This document shows positions 36,996 through 45,840 of a DNA stretch of 64,000 nucleotides, in pieces. The stretch is from contig CADEFM010000018.1 of assembly GCA_902826605.1 (NCBI GenBank), forward strand, positions 1-64,000, in the 5' to 3' direction. The stretch's first letter is position 1; each line of letters opens with the position of its first letter. The translations under genes were made by a program, and so were the position numbers. The DNA is from an uncultured Acidobacteriota bacterium. Lineage in GTDB: Bacteria > Acidobacteriota > Terriglobia > Bryobacterales > Bryobacteraceae. Below the pieces are notes generated by a model. The model was not told where the DNA came from. It did no database searches and worked only from the letters and a program-made list of their open reading frames with translations.

Positions 36996-38017
36996 ATAGA
37001 CCCTCCGTGAGTACCCCTTATCCGCAGGTATCGAATCCGCGCAAATCGGCGTGGTGGCAAACGGCGCTGAAAGGCGTATTGGCTGCAGCTCTTCTGGTTT
37101 GGATGGTTCGGAGCGGCCGCCTGGACGTCGCCCAGATCGCGGCAGGAGCGCGCCAGTGGCCGGAGATGCTGGGAATTGCGGCACTTCTGGCGGGGTCCTT
37201 GACGCTGGCTGGACTGCGCTGGCATGTGTTGCTGGTGGGCCAACAGCTCCGTCTTCCCTTCCGGCAGACCATGGCGCTGACGCGCATAGGACTTCTGTTT
37301 AACACCATCCTGCCTGGCGCGGTGAGTGGAGATCTGGTCAAGGGTTACTACATCGCCAAGGAAGTGGGGCGCGATCAGGTGCGCGCCGTGACTACCATCG
37401 CCGTGGATCGGATCGTGGGCATGTTTAGCTTGATGCTGGTGGTTTCCGTGGGCGTACTGTTTAACTTGCGTTTGGTCCAGAGCAACCCTGCTCTGTTGGC
37501 GCTCAGCATGATCGCGGCGGGAGGCTGCGTAGCGCTGGCGGTTGGATTGGCGGCCGCGATTTGGGCGGGCGGAACGTTCGTGGCGCTATCCGCGCGCTTG
37601 TCAGAGAGGTTTCCATTGCTGCGATTCTTCAAGCACGCTGCCGACGCTCTCGCCGCGTATCGTGCGGAGCGCCGCTGCTTGTGGGGAGCGGTGATGTTGA
37701 GCCTTCCCGCACACTTGCTGGCGTGTGCTTCGATCTACGCCGCACTGCGCGCAGTGGGAGCGGCGGATGCAGTGCCGCCGTCGTTATTGCTGTTCCTGGT
37801 ACCCCTGGGGTTCGTGCCCATGTCGTTACCAATTGCGCCCGTGGGGCTTGGCGTGGGGCAAGCGGCATTTTACGCCATTTTCGAAAAGACGGTGCCTGGA
37901 AGCGGAGCCGCAGCTTCCAGCGCCCTCACGCTATACCAGGCAATCCTGTTACTGCTCTATCTGACCGGATTATGGCCGTACTTGAGGCGGCGCGGGGCCG
38001 GGACGTCGGACCGATAG
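36956..38017 (+). CDS. Flippase-like integral membrane protein (lysylphosphatidylglycerol synthase TM family)
   Basis: A frame of 353 aa that overlaps pnuC by 40 nt; the GTG at 37007 gives a cleaner start of 336 aa. There are about eight hydrophobic helices. The family hallmarks are LAGLRWHVLLVGQ, GLLFNTILPGAVSGDLVKGYYIAKE, VDRIVGMFSLM and GFVPMSLPIAPVGLGVGQAAFYAIFE. These proteins (UPF0104, MprF-TM-like) are thought to move lipids or lipid-linked sugars. The specific substrate is unknown. Confidence 0.85.
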   Translation: MATLFAQAGRVTLNRPSVSTPYPQVSNPRKSAWWQTALKGVLAAALLVWMVRSGRLDVAQIAAGARQWPEMLGIAALLAGSLTLAGLRWHVLLVGQQLRLPFRQTMALTRIGLLFNTILPGAVSGDLVKGYYIAKEVGRDQVRAVTTIAVDRIVGMFSLMLVVSVGVLFNLRLVQSNPALLALSMIAAGGCVALAVGLAAAIWAGGTFVALSARLSERFPLLRFFKHAADALAAYRAERRCLWGAVMLSLPAHLLACASIYAALRAVGAADAVPPSLLLFLVPLGFVPMSLPIAPVGLGVGQAAFYAIFEKTVPGSGAAASSALTLYQAILLLLYLTGLWPYLRRRGAGTSDR

Positions 38018-38018
38018 T

Positions 38019-39620
38019 CTACCGCATCCAACCCGGCACCACGTAGGCATATACCAGCGTCAGCACACCGACGATGGATGCCAGGAAAATACTGTGGCGC
38101 AGAGTAAAGCGGAAGAGCCGGGATTCTTCGCTGCGGTGCATTCCCGCTGCGACCACGGCGATTGCGATGCTTTGCAGGCTGATCATCTTACCCATCACGC
38201 CGCCCGCGGAATTCGCGGCCGCCATCAGCGCGGGATTGAAGCCCAACCGCTCTGCTGTCACAATTTGCAAGTTGCCGAACAACGCATTGGCCGATGTATC
38301 GCTGCCCGTCAGGAACACTCCTAACCATCCGAGCATCGCGCTGAAGAAGGGGAAAGCGCCGCCCGTGCCTGAAAATGCCAAGGCGAGCGTCGCGGTCTGG
38401 CCGGAATAGTTCATCAGATAGGCGAGAGCCAGCATGCTGCAGATGGTCAACTGGGGCAGCGCGAGTTGCTTCGTTGTTTCCCATGTCAACTGGGCCAGCC
38501 TGGCGGGACGCACGCGCAAGACGGCGGCCGCTGCGAATACCGCGAACAGAGCAGAAGTCCCGGATGCCGAGAGCCAGTTGAACGTATACATCGCCCCGTA
38601 TGGCGAAGGCGTCGGTGTGATCGGCGCCACCCGCAGAATCTGATTGTGCAACCCGGGCCACGGAAAGACCGTCGTCACTTGGTCGAGAATCGTCTTTGTC
38701 GCTGTAGAACCCCACAACAGCACGAAGATCACTAGAAAAACGTAAGGCGTCCAGGCCATGACAGCTTCGCGCGTTGCATACCCAGAAGGAGCGGCATCGG
38801 GTGCGCCCTCAGGACGCCAAACTTTGAATAACACCACCAATGCACCGATCGCGGCCAGGGAGCTCAGGATATCGGTGAGGTACGGACCCAGAACGTTCGA
38901 TGTGAATAGCTGCACTCCAGCGAAGGAGATTCCACACAGCAGGGCGGCCGGCATGACGCCGCGGTAGCCCTTCCAACCTGTCATCACAAGCACCAAGTAA
39001 GACGGGATTAGTACGGATACTGGGGCGCACAACCGGCCAATGTCGGCGGAGAGCACGTCGAGTGGAAGCTGCGTAACAGCGGCCAACGTTACTACTGGAA
39101 TGCCGATTGAGCCAAACGCTACCGGCGCCGTGTTCGCCAACAAGCATATGGCGGCAGCATAAAATGGTTCAAACCCGAGGCCGGCAAGCATCGCGGCGGC
39201 CACCGCCACGGGCGTTCCGAATCCGCCCGCGCCTTCAATGAACGCGCCGAAGGCGAACGCGATCAGAAGTGCCTGTAGCCGCCTATCCCCTGTCAATCCG
39301 CCGATGGAGCTGCGGATGATTTCAAACTTGCCGGTGTCCACCGTTAGCTTGTAGAGCAAAATAGCGGTGTAAACGATCCATCCTATGGGAAGCACGCCGT
39401 AGACGGCGCCGAGCAGTGCAGAACTGACCACTAGCGTTACGGGCATCTGATAGACGAGCAAGGCCACCAATGCTGCGACCCCAAGCCCGCACAGCGCCGC
39501 GAGCCAGGATCGCACTCGCAGTACGCCCAGCAATACCAGCAGGACAACGACAGGAATGGAAGCTACTAGCGTGGAAAGGGCGACACTGTCGCCGACAGGG
39601 GTGTAGGTTTGTGACCACAT
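38019..39620 (-). CDS. lldP: L-lactate permease (LctP/LldP family)
   Basis: A 533-aa membrane protein from the ATG of MWSQTYTPVGDSVALS, with about 13 helices. Family hallmarks are GAFIEGAGGFGTPVAVAAAMLAGLGF, LLANTAPVAFGSIGIPVVTLA, NYSGQTATLALAFSGTG and FPFFSAMLGWLGVFLTGSDTSANALFGNLQ, then AANSAGGVMGKMISLQSIAIA. It carries lactate or glycolate with protons. The frame extends to 39764 but the start at 39620 is the conserved one. It stands alone, without a lactate dehydrogenase gene beside it. Confidence 0.94.
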   Translation of the reverse strand: MWSQTYTPVGDSVALSTLVASIPVVVLLVLLGVLRVRSWLAALCGLGVAALVALLVYQMPVTLVVSSALLGAVYGVLPIGWIVYTAILLYKLTVDTGKFEIIRSSIGGLTGDRRLQALLIAFAFGAFIEGAGGFGTPVAVAAAMLAGLGFEPFYAAAICLLANTAPVAFGSIGIPVVTLAAVTQLPLDVLSADIGRLCAPVSVLIPSYLVLVMTGWKGYRGVMPAALLCGISFAGVQLFTSNVLGPYLTDILSSLAAIGALVVLFKVWRPEGAPDAAPSGYATREAVMAWTPYVFLVIFVLLWGSTATKTILDQVTTVFPWPGLHNQILRVAPITPTPSPYGAMYTFNWLSASGTSALFAVFAAAAVLRVRPARLAQLTWETTKQLALPQLTICSMLALAYLMNYSGQTATLALAFSGTGGAFPFFSAMLGWLGVFLTGSDTSANALFGNLQIVTAERLGFNPALMAAANSAGGVMGKMISLQSIAIAVVAAGMHRSEESRLFRFTLRHSIFLASIVGVLTLVYAYVVPGWMR

Positions 39621-39687
39621 AGGTATCGCGCTATGATACCGCGTTTTAGGGTGAGATTTTCTGCCCCGCCAAACTACTAATAAACAA

Positions 39688-39780
39688 CCACGATGAACGT
39701 CCTCCGAACCGTGGAAATGAGCGTTCCCCAACAGGGTGCCAGGAGCATGCACAGGCAACTCCAAAGGGAACGCTTTTTTG
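39688..39780 (+). ncRNA. Candidate structured RNA with Rho-independent terminator
   Basis: In the 333-bp gap between divergent lldP and the L,D-transpeptidase gene there is CCACG (39688-39692) pairing with CGTGG (39710-39714), then AGCGTTCCC (39720-39728) pairing with GGGAACGCT (39766-39774) and a run of six T. A nested GGTGCC/GGCAAC lies in the loop. No gene ends upstream on this strand, so the terminator must close a leader RNA or an independent small RNA. I do not recognise the family. The rest of the gap (39621-39687, 39781-39953) shows nothing definite. Confidence 0.5.
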
Positions 39781-39953
39781 GCTTTTCATTGACCGATGCT
39801 TCCCTGAGTGAAGTTCCCTGCGGATTTACCATACTTGACTGCGGCGATTTTACCGCTGGCGGCTATTTCCGTTCGCGCCACGCTAGCTAAGTTGTTAAAT
39901 CGAAGAGGACTGATCGGTTTCTGCAATGGCCCGCCACTTGCTTTCCTCAATAC

Positions 39954-41591
39954 GTGACTGCTCATAAGTGGACCAAGCGGATGGCGGCAGTTGTGGCGGC
40001 CGCGACATTGATGGGCTGTTCGAGGGAACATGGTTTCGAGCAACGAGTAGACGAGACTCTCGATTTGCTCGCCCATACACAGGGAGTTCGGCCTGATGTC
40101 CGCAAAGACGCCGAGACGATTTACACCCGTTCCGGGGAGAAGCCGGTTTGGTTGAATTCACAACGACAGTTCACCCCACAAGCGCTTTCGCTCCTCGAAG
40201 TTCTTCGCAATTCAGATGGCTGGGGGATGCGCTCAGGCAGCTACAGTGTGTACATCGAATCGATCATGCGGCCCGATCCGGCGATTCAGGATGTTTCGCT
40301 GACTGCGGCGGCTCTCATACTGGTCAATGATCTCCGATTCGGGCGAGCGAATCCCCACAAGAGTGGAAAATTCTTGCCGGGTCAATCACGAGCAGAGTTT
40401 GTCTACGCAAAATTGGCGCACGGTAACGACGTTGAGCGTGAACTAAGAGCGCTGGAGCCTGCCTCAAACGCATATACCCAGTTGAAGCTGGCCCTTCAAA
40501 CTTATCGCCAGCTTGCAGCCGGGGATCAAGGGAGCCTCGACCTTCCAGCGGTGACACGGCCGATCGAATCTGGCGACGCGTACGAGAACGCCTCAAGATT
40601 GGCGGATCGCTTGCGGATTCTAGGCGACCTGCCGCAAAGCGGTGAATCCGCCGGGACCGGGAAATTCTCGGTAGATCTCGCCGATGCTGTGCGACGCTTT
40701 CAAAATCGGCATGGCCTCCAGGCGGATGGACGGCTGGGTAAAGCGACGATTGATGCGCTGAACACCCCTCTCGAAGAGGACGTTCAGAAAATTGAGATGA
40801 CTTTGGAACGGATGAGATGGCCGGCTGGCAGCTCAACCGGACCGATGATTGTCGTGAACATTCCGGAATTCATGCTCCGCGTGATGAACGATACCAACGA
40901 AGTGGAGCTGGAGATGCGCGCGATCGTCGGCAAGCCGGGTTCTCCGACCCCGCTGCTTAGTGGCCAGGTGGGATCTCTGATTTTCAATCCCTATTGGAAT
41001 GTGCCCCTAAGCATCCAGAAAAATGAGATCGTGCCGAGCCTAAGGAAAGACAAATCTTATCTGGAGAAGAACGACTACGAGATTACCGATTCGCGCGGCA
41101 GGGTGGTCGCGGACAGGGGAATTTCTGATGGAATACTGGCAAAACTTGAATCAGGCCAATTTCTAGTCCGGCAGCGGCCCGGTAAGAATAACGCGCTGGG
41201 CTCAATCAAGTTCGTGTTTCCCAACGACCACGACGTCTACGCACACGATACGCCCGCTCGCTCTCTTTTTCGGAAGGATGATCGGGCGCTCAGCCATGGA
41301 TGTGTACGTTTGGAGAAACCGTGGGCTCTTGCAGAATGGCTCTTAGCCGATGACCCGACGTGGCCCCCTGAGCGCATCGCGGAGGCAAAAGGGGGTTCCG
41401 AACCGGTGCAGGCACAATTGAAACATCGAATTCCGATTTTCCTCATATATGAAACGGCATCGGTGACGGCAGATGGCGAAGTACATTTCTTTCGAGACCT
41501 GTATGGCGAGGATGCCAAGCTCGCGGCGCAGATGGAGGAATCGCAGCCGCAAGTTACCAGCGGCGTACTGGGCCGACGTCCACGTGAATAA
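39954..41591 (+). CDS. L,D-transpeptidase (YcbB/LdtD-like) lipoprotein
   Basis: A 545-aa lipoprotein: lipobox TLMGC with Cys22. The N-terminal half is the helical ErfK-associated domain; a PG-binding segment (LADAVRRFQNRHGLQADGRLGKATIDALN) is at about 240-270, and the YkuD catalytic domain covers about 300-470. The active site is HDTPARSLF then LSHGCVRLEKP, with the nucleophile Cys near 450. It makes 3-3 (mDap-mDap) peptidoglycan crosslinks. The 3' end overlaps a MepK-like peptidase gene on the other strand by 38 nt. Confidence 0.92.
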   Translation: MTAHKWTKRMAAVVAAATLMGCSREHGFEQRVDETLDLLAHTQGVRPDVRKDAETIYTRSGEKPVWLNSQRQFTPQALSLLEVLRNSDGWGMRSGSYSVYIESIMRPDPAIQDVSLTAAALILVNDLRFGRANPHKSGKFLPGQSRAEFVYAKLAHGNDVERELRALEPASNAYTQLKLALQTYRQLAAGDQGSLDLPAVTRPIESGDAYENASRLADRLRILGDLPQSGESAGTGKFSVDLADAVRRFQNRHGLQADGRLGKATIDALNTPLEEDVQKIEMTLERMRWPAGSSTGPMIVVNIPEFMLRVMNDTNEVELEMRAIVGKPGSPTPLLSGQVGSLIFNPYWNVPLSIQKNEIVPSLRKDKSYLEKNDYEITDSRGRVVADRGISDGILAKLESGQFLVRQRPGKNNALGSIKFVFPNDHDVYAHDTPARSLFRKDDRALSHGCVRLEKPWALAEWLLADDPTWPPERIAEAKGGSEPVQAQLKHRIPIFLIYETASVTADGEVHFFRDLYGEDAKLAAQMEESQPQVTSGVLGRRPRE

Positions 41592-42102
41592 AATTCGAGG
41601 CCGCGTAATAACCGACGCCCCCGCGTTTTAGATTGAGAGCGGCGTCCCGCAAACGCGCGGTCGCGGTGCCTGGAAGCCGGATGTCAATCGCTTCAGCACG
41701 CATGTGCCTGCTTGTCTTTGCGACGCCTCCGGTATTCGCTCGCAAATACTCGTTTGTTCGTGGGGTCCGGTAGCCGCACACAATTTGCAGTTCGGCGTTC
41801 GGCCGCCCGACGACGGTTTCCAGGTCATGGAGCAAATCGAAAACTTTTGGGTCGTAAGGATGGACCTCAGCAGTACGAGAATCGCGAAGAAAGCGATTCA
41901 GTCGGTCGAGTCCTTCGGGCACATAGGCGTTCCCCCGCCGGTAGATGACGTCCAGACGTTCGTTCGTGTGGGTATGGTACATCCTGAGGCGATATTCTCG
42001 ATCGGAGGATGTGCCGACGGGGCGGATATTGTATGGCGAAGCAGAATCTATGTTTAGTCCGAGAAAAATCAATCCGAGCAAAGGCAGGTATAGAGACAGC
42101 AA
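41554..42102 (-). CDS. DUF882/MepK-like peptidase (M15-type)
   Basis: A 182-aa protein with an N-terminal hydrophobic segment (MLSLYLPLLGLIFLGLN). The M15/DUF882 signatures are LQIVCGYRTPRTNEYLR, SRHMRAEAIDIRLPG (H…D) and NFIHVDVGPVRRW (HVD). In E. coli the relative YcbK/MepK cleaves mDap-mDap crosslinks made by L,D-transpeptidases. The neighbouring gene is an L,D-transpeptidase, transcribed toward it, so the pair is likely to work on the same bond in opposite directions. The C-terminus overlaps the neighbour. Confidence 0.88.
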   Translation of the reverse strand: MLSLYLPLLGLIFLGLNIDSASPYNIRPVGTSSDREYRLRMYHTHTNERLDVIYRRGNAYVPEGLDRLNRFLRDSRTAEVHPYDPKVFDLLHDLETVVGRPNAELQIVCGYRTPRTNEYLRANTGGVAKTSRHMRAEAIDIRLPGTATARLRDAALNLKRGGVGYYAASNFIHVDVGPVRRW

Positions 42103-42171
42103 AAATACACCTCACTGCGGTTCAAGGGGTAAATCTCAGATTAGCAGAACGCCAACATACACGGCGTCCGG

Positions 42172-42744
42172 TCATTGCTTCGTCTGCGGTCGCGGCTCCG
42201 AACCCGTTGGCGAGATGTTCTTCATTCGAAGATAGCTCACCATGCTTCCGTAGATCTCATTGTTGTGGCCATAATTCAGGATCAGCAGGCCCATTCTTAA
42301 GTTGCGTGTCTGGCGGCCGTTTTCCTGCGTGATATCGATCATCTCCGTACCAGTGGCGTCCGTCAGGGAGTTGTATACGCCTTCGCAATACGCAAAGGCT
42401 TCGTTCAACGCTTGGATGACCTCCGCTTTAGTGGATAGCTTCTCCAGATTGATGCCGGTCTTGGGATTCTTTTCGCCTTTGGCTTGAGAGCACCACAGGA
42501 AGTTGTAGTTGGCGAGGTGCCCGACTTGAGCGCCGAAAGTGCGCACTTCCTCCTGCGCGCCTGGCCGCATGCCGTAATTTTCCCCCGGCATCCTGTCCGC
42601 GGCTCGCAAGATATTATTTCGATTTCGCAAATAGGCATCTCGCAACCACGTGGATAGGGGATTGGCAGAGGACGCGGGCGTCTGTGCCGCGGCGGGAATT
42701 ACCGCAGGAATGAATAGCAACGCAACCACGAGAATTTTATTCAT
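42172..42744 (-). CDS. Secreted DinB-like four-helix protein
   Basis: A 190-aa protein with a signal sequence (LVVALLFIPAVIPAAAQ). The helix pattern NILRAADRMPGENYGMRPGAQEEVRTFGAQVGHLANYNFLW with the later YGHNNEIYGSMVSYLR matches DinB/DUF664 proteins, in which three histidines bind a metal (GHLANY, YGHNNEIYG). These are divalent-metal-dependent thiol-linked enzymes or unknowns. An exported DinB is common in Acidobacteria. It is divergent from lpxD. Confidence 0.82.
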   Translation of the reverse strand: MNKILVVALLFIPAVIPAAAQTPASSANPLSTWLRDAYLRNRNNILRAADRMPGENYGMRPGAQEEVRTFGAQVGHLANYNFLWCSQAKGEKNPKTGINLEKLSTKAEVIQALNEAFAYCEGVYNSLTDATGTEMIDITQENGRQTRNLRMGLLILNYGHNNEIYGSMVSYLRMKNISPTGSEPRPQTKQ

Positions 42745-42837
42745 TGTGTCTCCTCTGCCGCTGTATTTACCGCAGTGCTAAAGTCCACCTTACATCACCG
42801 AGTCGGAATATGGAAGGTCCGATGTCATACTAGTCTG

Positions 42838-43824
42838 GTGCTTGTCAGAGAACTCGCTCAATGGTTGAATGCGCCCTGGGAAGGGGAAGGGGATCGCGAA
42901 ATCAGCCGCGTCGCATCGCTCGAAGAAGCGGGGGCCGACGCCCTGGCCTTCGTCGCCGGCGGCAAGGCTGTCGCACTCGCTCACACCGCTCATGCCGGTT
43001 GTCTGCTGGTCCCCCGGGATTTCGCGAACTCGAGTGGCCGGACGGTCATAGTTGTCGAGCATCCACGCGCGGCGGCGGCACGCGTGATAGCCAAGCTGCA
43101 TCCGAAGACGGTGCTTCCTGAGGGCATGCACCCGACCGTTGTGGTGGGAACGGATGTTACGATTGGCGCCGGCACACATGTTGCCGCCTTCGTTTCATTG
43201 GGGGACGGTGTGCGCGTGGGCGCGGATTGCGTGATTGGCGCCGGGACAACCATCGGCGATGGCGTCACCATCGGCGATCAAACAACCATCCATCCGCGCG
43301 TTAGCATCTACGCGGGCGTGACAGTTGGCGGCGACGTGGTGCTGCACTCGGGATGCGTGATCGGGGCGGATGGATTCGGCTACGTGCTCATCAATGGAGC
43401 TTACGAAAACTTCCCGCAGATTGGACGCGTGGAAATCGGCGATCGGGTCGAGATTGGCGCAAATTCATGCGTGGATCGCGCGGCGCTGGGCGTAACCATG
43501 ATCGGCGAGGGAACCAAACTTGACAACATGGTCCACATCGGGCACAACTGCCGCATCGGGCGTCATGTGGTAATCGCCGCTCAAACCGGGCTGTCTGGTG
43601 GCGTCGTCGTAGAAGACTATGCGGTGATCGGAGGGCAGGTGGGCATCGGGGACAAGGCCCGTATTGAGTCGCGGGCGGTTCTGGGATCGGGGAGCGGCGT
43701 ATTGACTTCGAAGATCGTTCGCGGCGGGCAAGTGCTGTGGGGCACTCCTGCGCGGCCCTTGAAGGAGTATCTAGGGCAACTCGCGGCGCTAAGCCGCCTG
43801 GCGAAAAAGCGTCGCGCGGAATAA
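42838..43824 (+). CDS. lpxD: UDP-3-O-acylglucosamine N-acyltransferase (LpxD)
   Basis: A 328-aa protein starting at GTG 42838 (VLVRELAQWLN). The N-terminal uridine-binding part (about 1-95) precedes a left-handed beta-helix with many hexapeptide repeats, e.g. IGAGTTIGDGVTIG and GCVIGADGFGYVL, where a catalytic His lies in DNMVHIGHNCRIG. It adds the N-acyl chain in lipid A synthesis, the third step. This supports an LPS-bearing outer membrane. No other lpx genes are adjacent. Upstream starts in frame exist, but without family likeness. Confidence 0.93.
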   Translation: MLVRELAQWLNAPWEGEGDREISRVASLEEAGADALAFVAGGKAVALAHTAHAGCLLVPRDFANSSGRTVIVVEHPRAAAARVIAKLHPKTVLPEGMHPTVVVGTDVTIGAGTHVAAFVSLGDGVRVGADCVIGAGTTIGDGVTIGDQTTIHPRVSIYAGVTVGGDVVLHSGCVIGADGFGYVLINGAYENFPQIGRVEIGDRVEIGANSCVDRAALGVTMIGEGTKLDNMVHIGHNCRIGRHVVIAAQTGLSGGVVVEDYAVIGGQVGIGDKARIESRAVLGSGSGVLTSKIVRGGQVLWGTPARPLKEYLGQLAALSRLAKKRRAE

Positions 43825-43838
43825 CGGTAATATTCGCG

Positions 43839-44903
43839 CTATTGGCGCCATTCCGCCGATTCTGTGATGCTGACGCGCGCTTCCGGGTTCATCGTCAAGC
43901 GAAAGCGCACATTGGGCGAGGCGTTGCGGTAGATCAAGCGGCCGTTGCGGAGCTGCGCGGGGTCCAATTGGATCGGCCGGCTGCTCGCGCCGTCGACGAT
44001 TTCCAGTACTCCGTTTCGCGCCGCTTGCGCCAGCGGGGATTGGCCGTTCCACGACACCGTCAAATTATCACCATTCTTTGCCACTCGTAGCGCTAAAGTG
44101 TAGACGTCTCGCGGCGCTGCGAAAGGGGTGGAGCGCGCCACTTCGAATCCCAGGATTCCACCCAACAGCAGGAAGCACACTAGCGTGATCCATATGGCCG
44201 GACCCCACGACAAGGGGGTGTGCGGCTGAGCGGCCGTATTTGGTGTTTCCATTTCCCGCACGGGTTCCGCGGAGCCTTGCAGCAAAGATAAATCAGGAGA
44301 CGCGAGATTATTCATGGGAAGTTCAATCCTGGTGCGGCGTTCCATCATGGGCCGGCGGACCGGAGGCACGTCGCCGGCGAGTTCGTTCCTGCGAAACGGA
44401 AATTCTAAAGGCGTAGTTTCGGGGAACACGCCATTTTCCCGTACGAAAAGCCCCGCGACGCTCGCAGTCATCGCATACGGCTTGATCAACAGTGCGACAT
44501 ACTCCGGCTCGCGAAAGAAGTGGTCCAGAATTTCCATGTCTTCTGGCGCGAGCGACATGCCGTCTCGAGTATGGCTACGAAAATAGCCCACGGGACGATG
44601 GCGTCCGATTGCCTTTTCGAACGCCGCACTATCCTCTTCGGCGAATTGATACGAAGGGCCCAGCCGATATTCGCACGGAACGGTTTCGTATCCATCGATG
44701 CGAACCACGGTGGGAGAGCCTTTTTCGATGGCGCCCGTCAAGAGGCCTCCGATCTCCGCGCCTCGTTTGCGAACGGCTCCGAAGCCGCGCATGACTTCGG
44801 CGGAAAGACGGTCTACCACATCCAGAGAAAGGTGTATGACGACGGGATTCTCCGGCGTCTCCCAGATGTAGTAACCCGGCACAGCTTGTGTCGATGATGC
44901 CAT
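43839..44903 (-). CDS. MPN/JAB-like domain protein with membrane anchor, probably inactive protease
   Basis: A 354-aa protein. Residues 25-170 resemble a Mov34/JAB domain: RGAEIGGLLTG contains the Glu, and PVGYFRSHTRDGMSLAPEDMEIL has the H and S…ED but the first His of the HxH metal motif is Arg (FRSH). So a JAMM protease site is incomplete. A membrane helix at about 235-258 (IWITLVCFLLLGGILG) is followed by a small extracytoplasmic beta-domain (NLTVSWNGQSPLA…RFRLTM) that resembles an Ig/FN3-like fold. It converges with lpxD and is divergent from rsmI. Function unknown. Confidence 0.65.
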   Translation of the reverse strand: MASSTQAVPGYYIWETPENPVVIHLSLDVVDRLSAEVMRGFGAVRKRGAEIGGLLTGAIEKGSPTVVRIDGYETVPCEYRLGPSYQFAEEDSAAFEKAIGRHRPVGYFRSHTRDGMSLAPEDMEILDHFFREPEYVALLIKPYAMTASVAGLFVRENGVFPETTPLEFPFRRNELAGDVPPVRRPMMERRTRIELPMNNLASPDLSLLQGSAEPVREMETPNTAAQPHTPLSWGPAIWITLVCFLLLGGILGFEVARSTPFAAPRDVYTLALRVAKNGDNLTVSWNGQSPLAQAARNGVLEIVDGASSRPIQLDPAQLRNGRLIYRNASPNVRFRLTMNPEARVSITESAEWRQ

Positions 44904-44932
44904 TTCGGTTACCGTTTCATCGTACTACGTGC

Positions 44933-45766
44933 ATGGAACCCGTTCCCGGAAATCTTTTTATCGTTGCCACGCCCATTGGCAATCTGGAGGACATCACCTT
45001 GCGTGCGGTGCGTATTTTGCGCGAGTGCGATTTCATCGCTTGCGAAGATACGCGCCAGTCGCGCAAACTTCTGGATCACTTTGGTATTTCCAAACCGTTA
45101 GTGAGCTACCACGATCACAATGAGGCGGAGCGCGCCATGGAGCTGGTGGAAAGCATCCAAGCGGGCGAAAGCGGTGCACTAGTAACCGATGCTGGCACTC
45201 CGCTGGTGTCAGACCCCGGCTATCGTTTGGTCCGAGCCGCGATCTCCGCCGGAATCGTGGTGGTTCCCATTCCCGGCGTTTCCGCAGGCGTGGGCGCGTT
45301 GAGCGCCGCGGGCCTTCCTACCGATGCGTTCCGCTTTTGCGGATTCTTGCCCGCGAAGTCTTCGCAGCGCCGTGCCGCGCTCGAAGGATTGAAGAGCGAA
45401 ACCTGCACATTGATCTTTTACGAAACGCCGCATCGCATTCTCGGTGCTTTGGAAGACGTTCACGCAGTGCTGGGTGAACGGCCCGTGGTTGTTGCGCGAG
45501 AGCTGACGAAAATGCATGAAGAATTTCTGCGCGGCAATGCGCAAGAGATTCGAGAAAAGCTCGCTGCGCGCACGACCGTGAAGGGTGAGATTACATTGTT
45601 GATCGGCAAAGGGGAGTCACACGCGGCTCAACCCGACCTGCCGGTTGAACACGCTGTCGAACTAGCGGAACAGGCCGGTCTTAGCCGCATGGACGCCATT
45701 AAGAAAGTTGCCAAGGATCGCGGTCTGTCGAAACGGGAAGTCTACCGTTTAATGGCGGTTCGTTGA
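44933..45766 (+). CDS. rsmI: 16S rRNA (cytidine(1402)-2'-O)-methyltransferase RsmI
   Basis: A 277-aa SAM-dependent tetrapyrrole-methylase-fold enzyme from the ATG at 44933. Hallmarks are LFIVATPIGNLEDITLRA, FIACEDTRQSRKLLDHF, LVTDAGTPLVSDPGYRLV, VVPIPGVSAGVGALSAAGLPTDAF and FYETPHRILGALED. It 2'-O-methylates C1402 in the decoding centre of 16S rRNA. A short C-terminal helix (SKREVYRLMAVR) is normal. It converges with hemH, leaving about 75 bp. Confidence 0.95.
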   Translation: MEPVPGNLFIVATPIGNLEDITLRAVRILRECDFIACEDTRQSRKLLDHFGISKPLVSYHDHNEAERAMELVESIQAGESGALVTDAGTPLVSDPGYRLVRAAISAGIVVVPIPGVSAGVGALSAAGLPTDAFRFCGFLPAKSSQRRAALEGLKSETCTLIFYETPHRILGALEDVHAVLGERPVVVARELTKMHEEFLRGNAQEIREKLAARTTVKGEITLLIGKGESHAAQPDLPVEHAVELAEQAGLSRMDAIKKVAKDRGLSKREVYRLMAVR

Positions 45767-45840
45767 ATCCTGCAGATACTCCGTTCACTCGTCGAAACGG
45801 GCCGTCTCGTGAGGCCGAACAGATTCTCCCACGTGCGGCT

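Noticed and set aside
39693..39890. 65-codon plus-strand frame
   Set aside because: It runs through the terminator hairpin of the candidate RNA and has no ribosome site.
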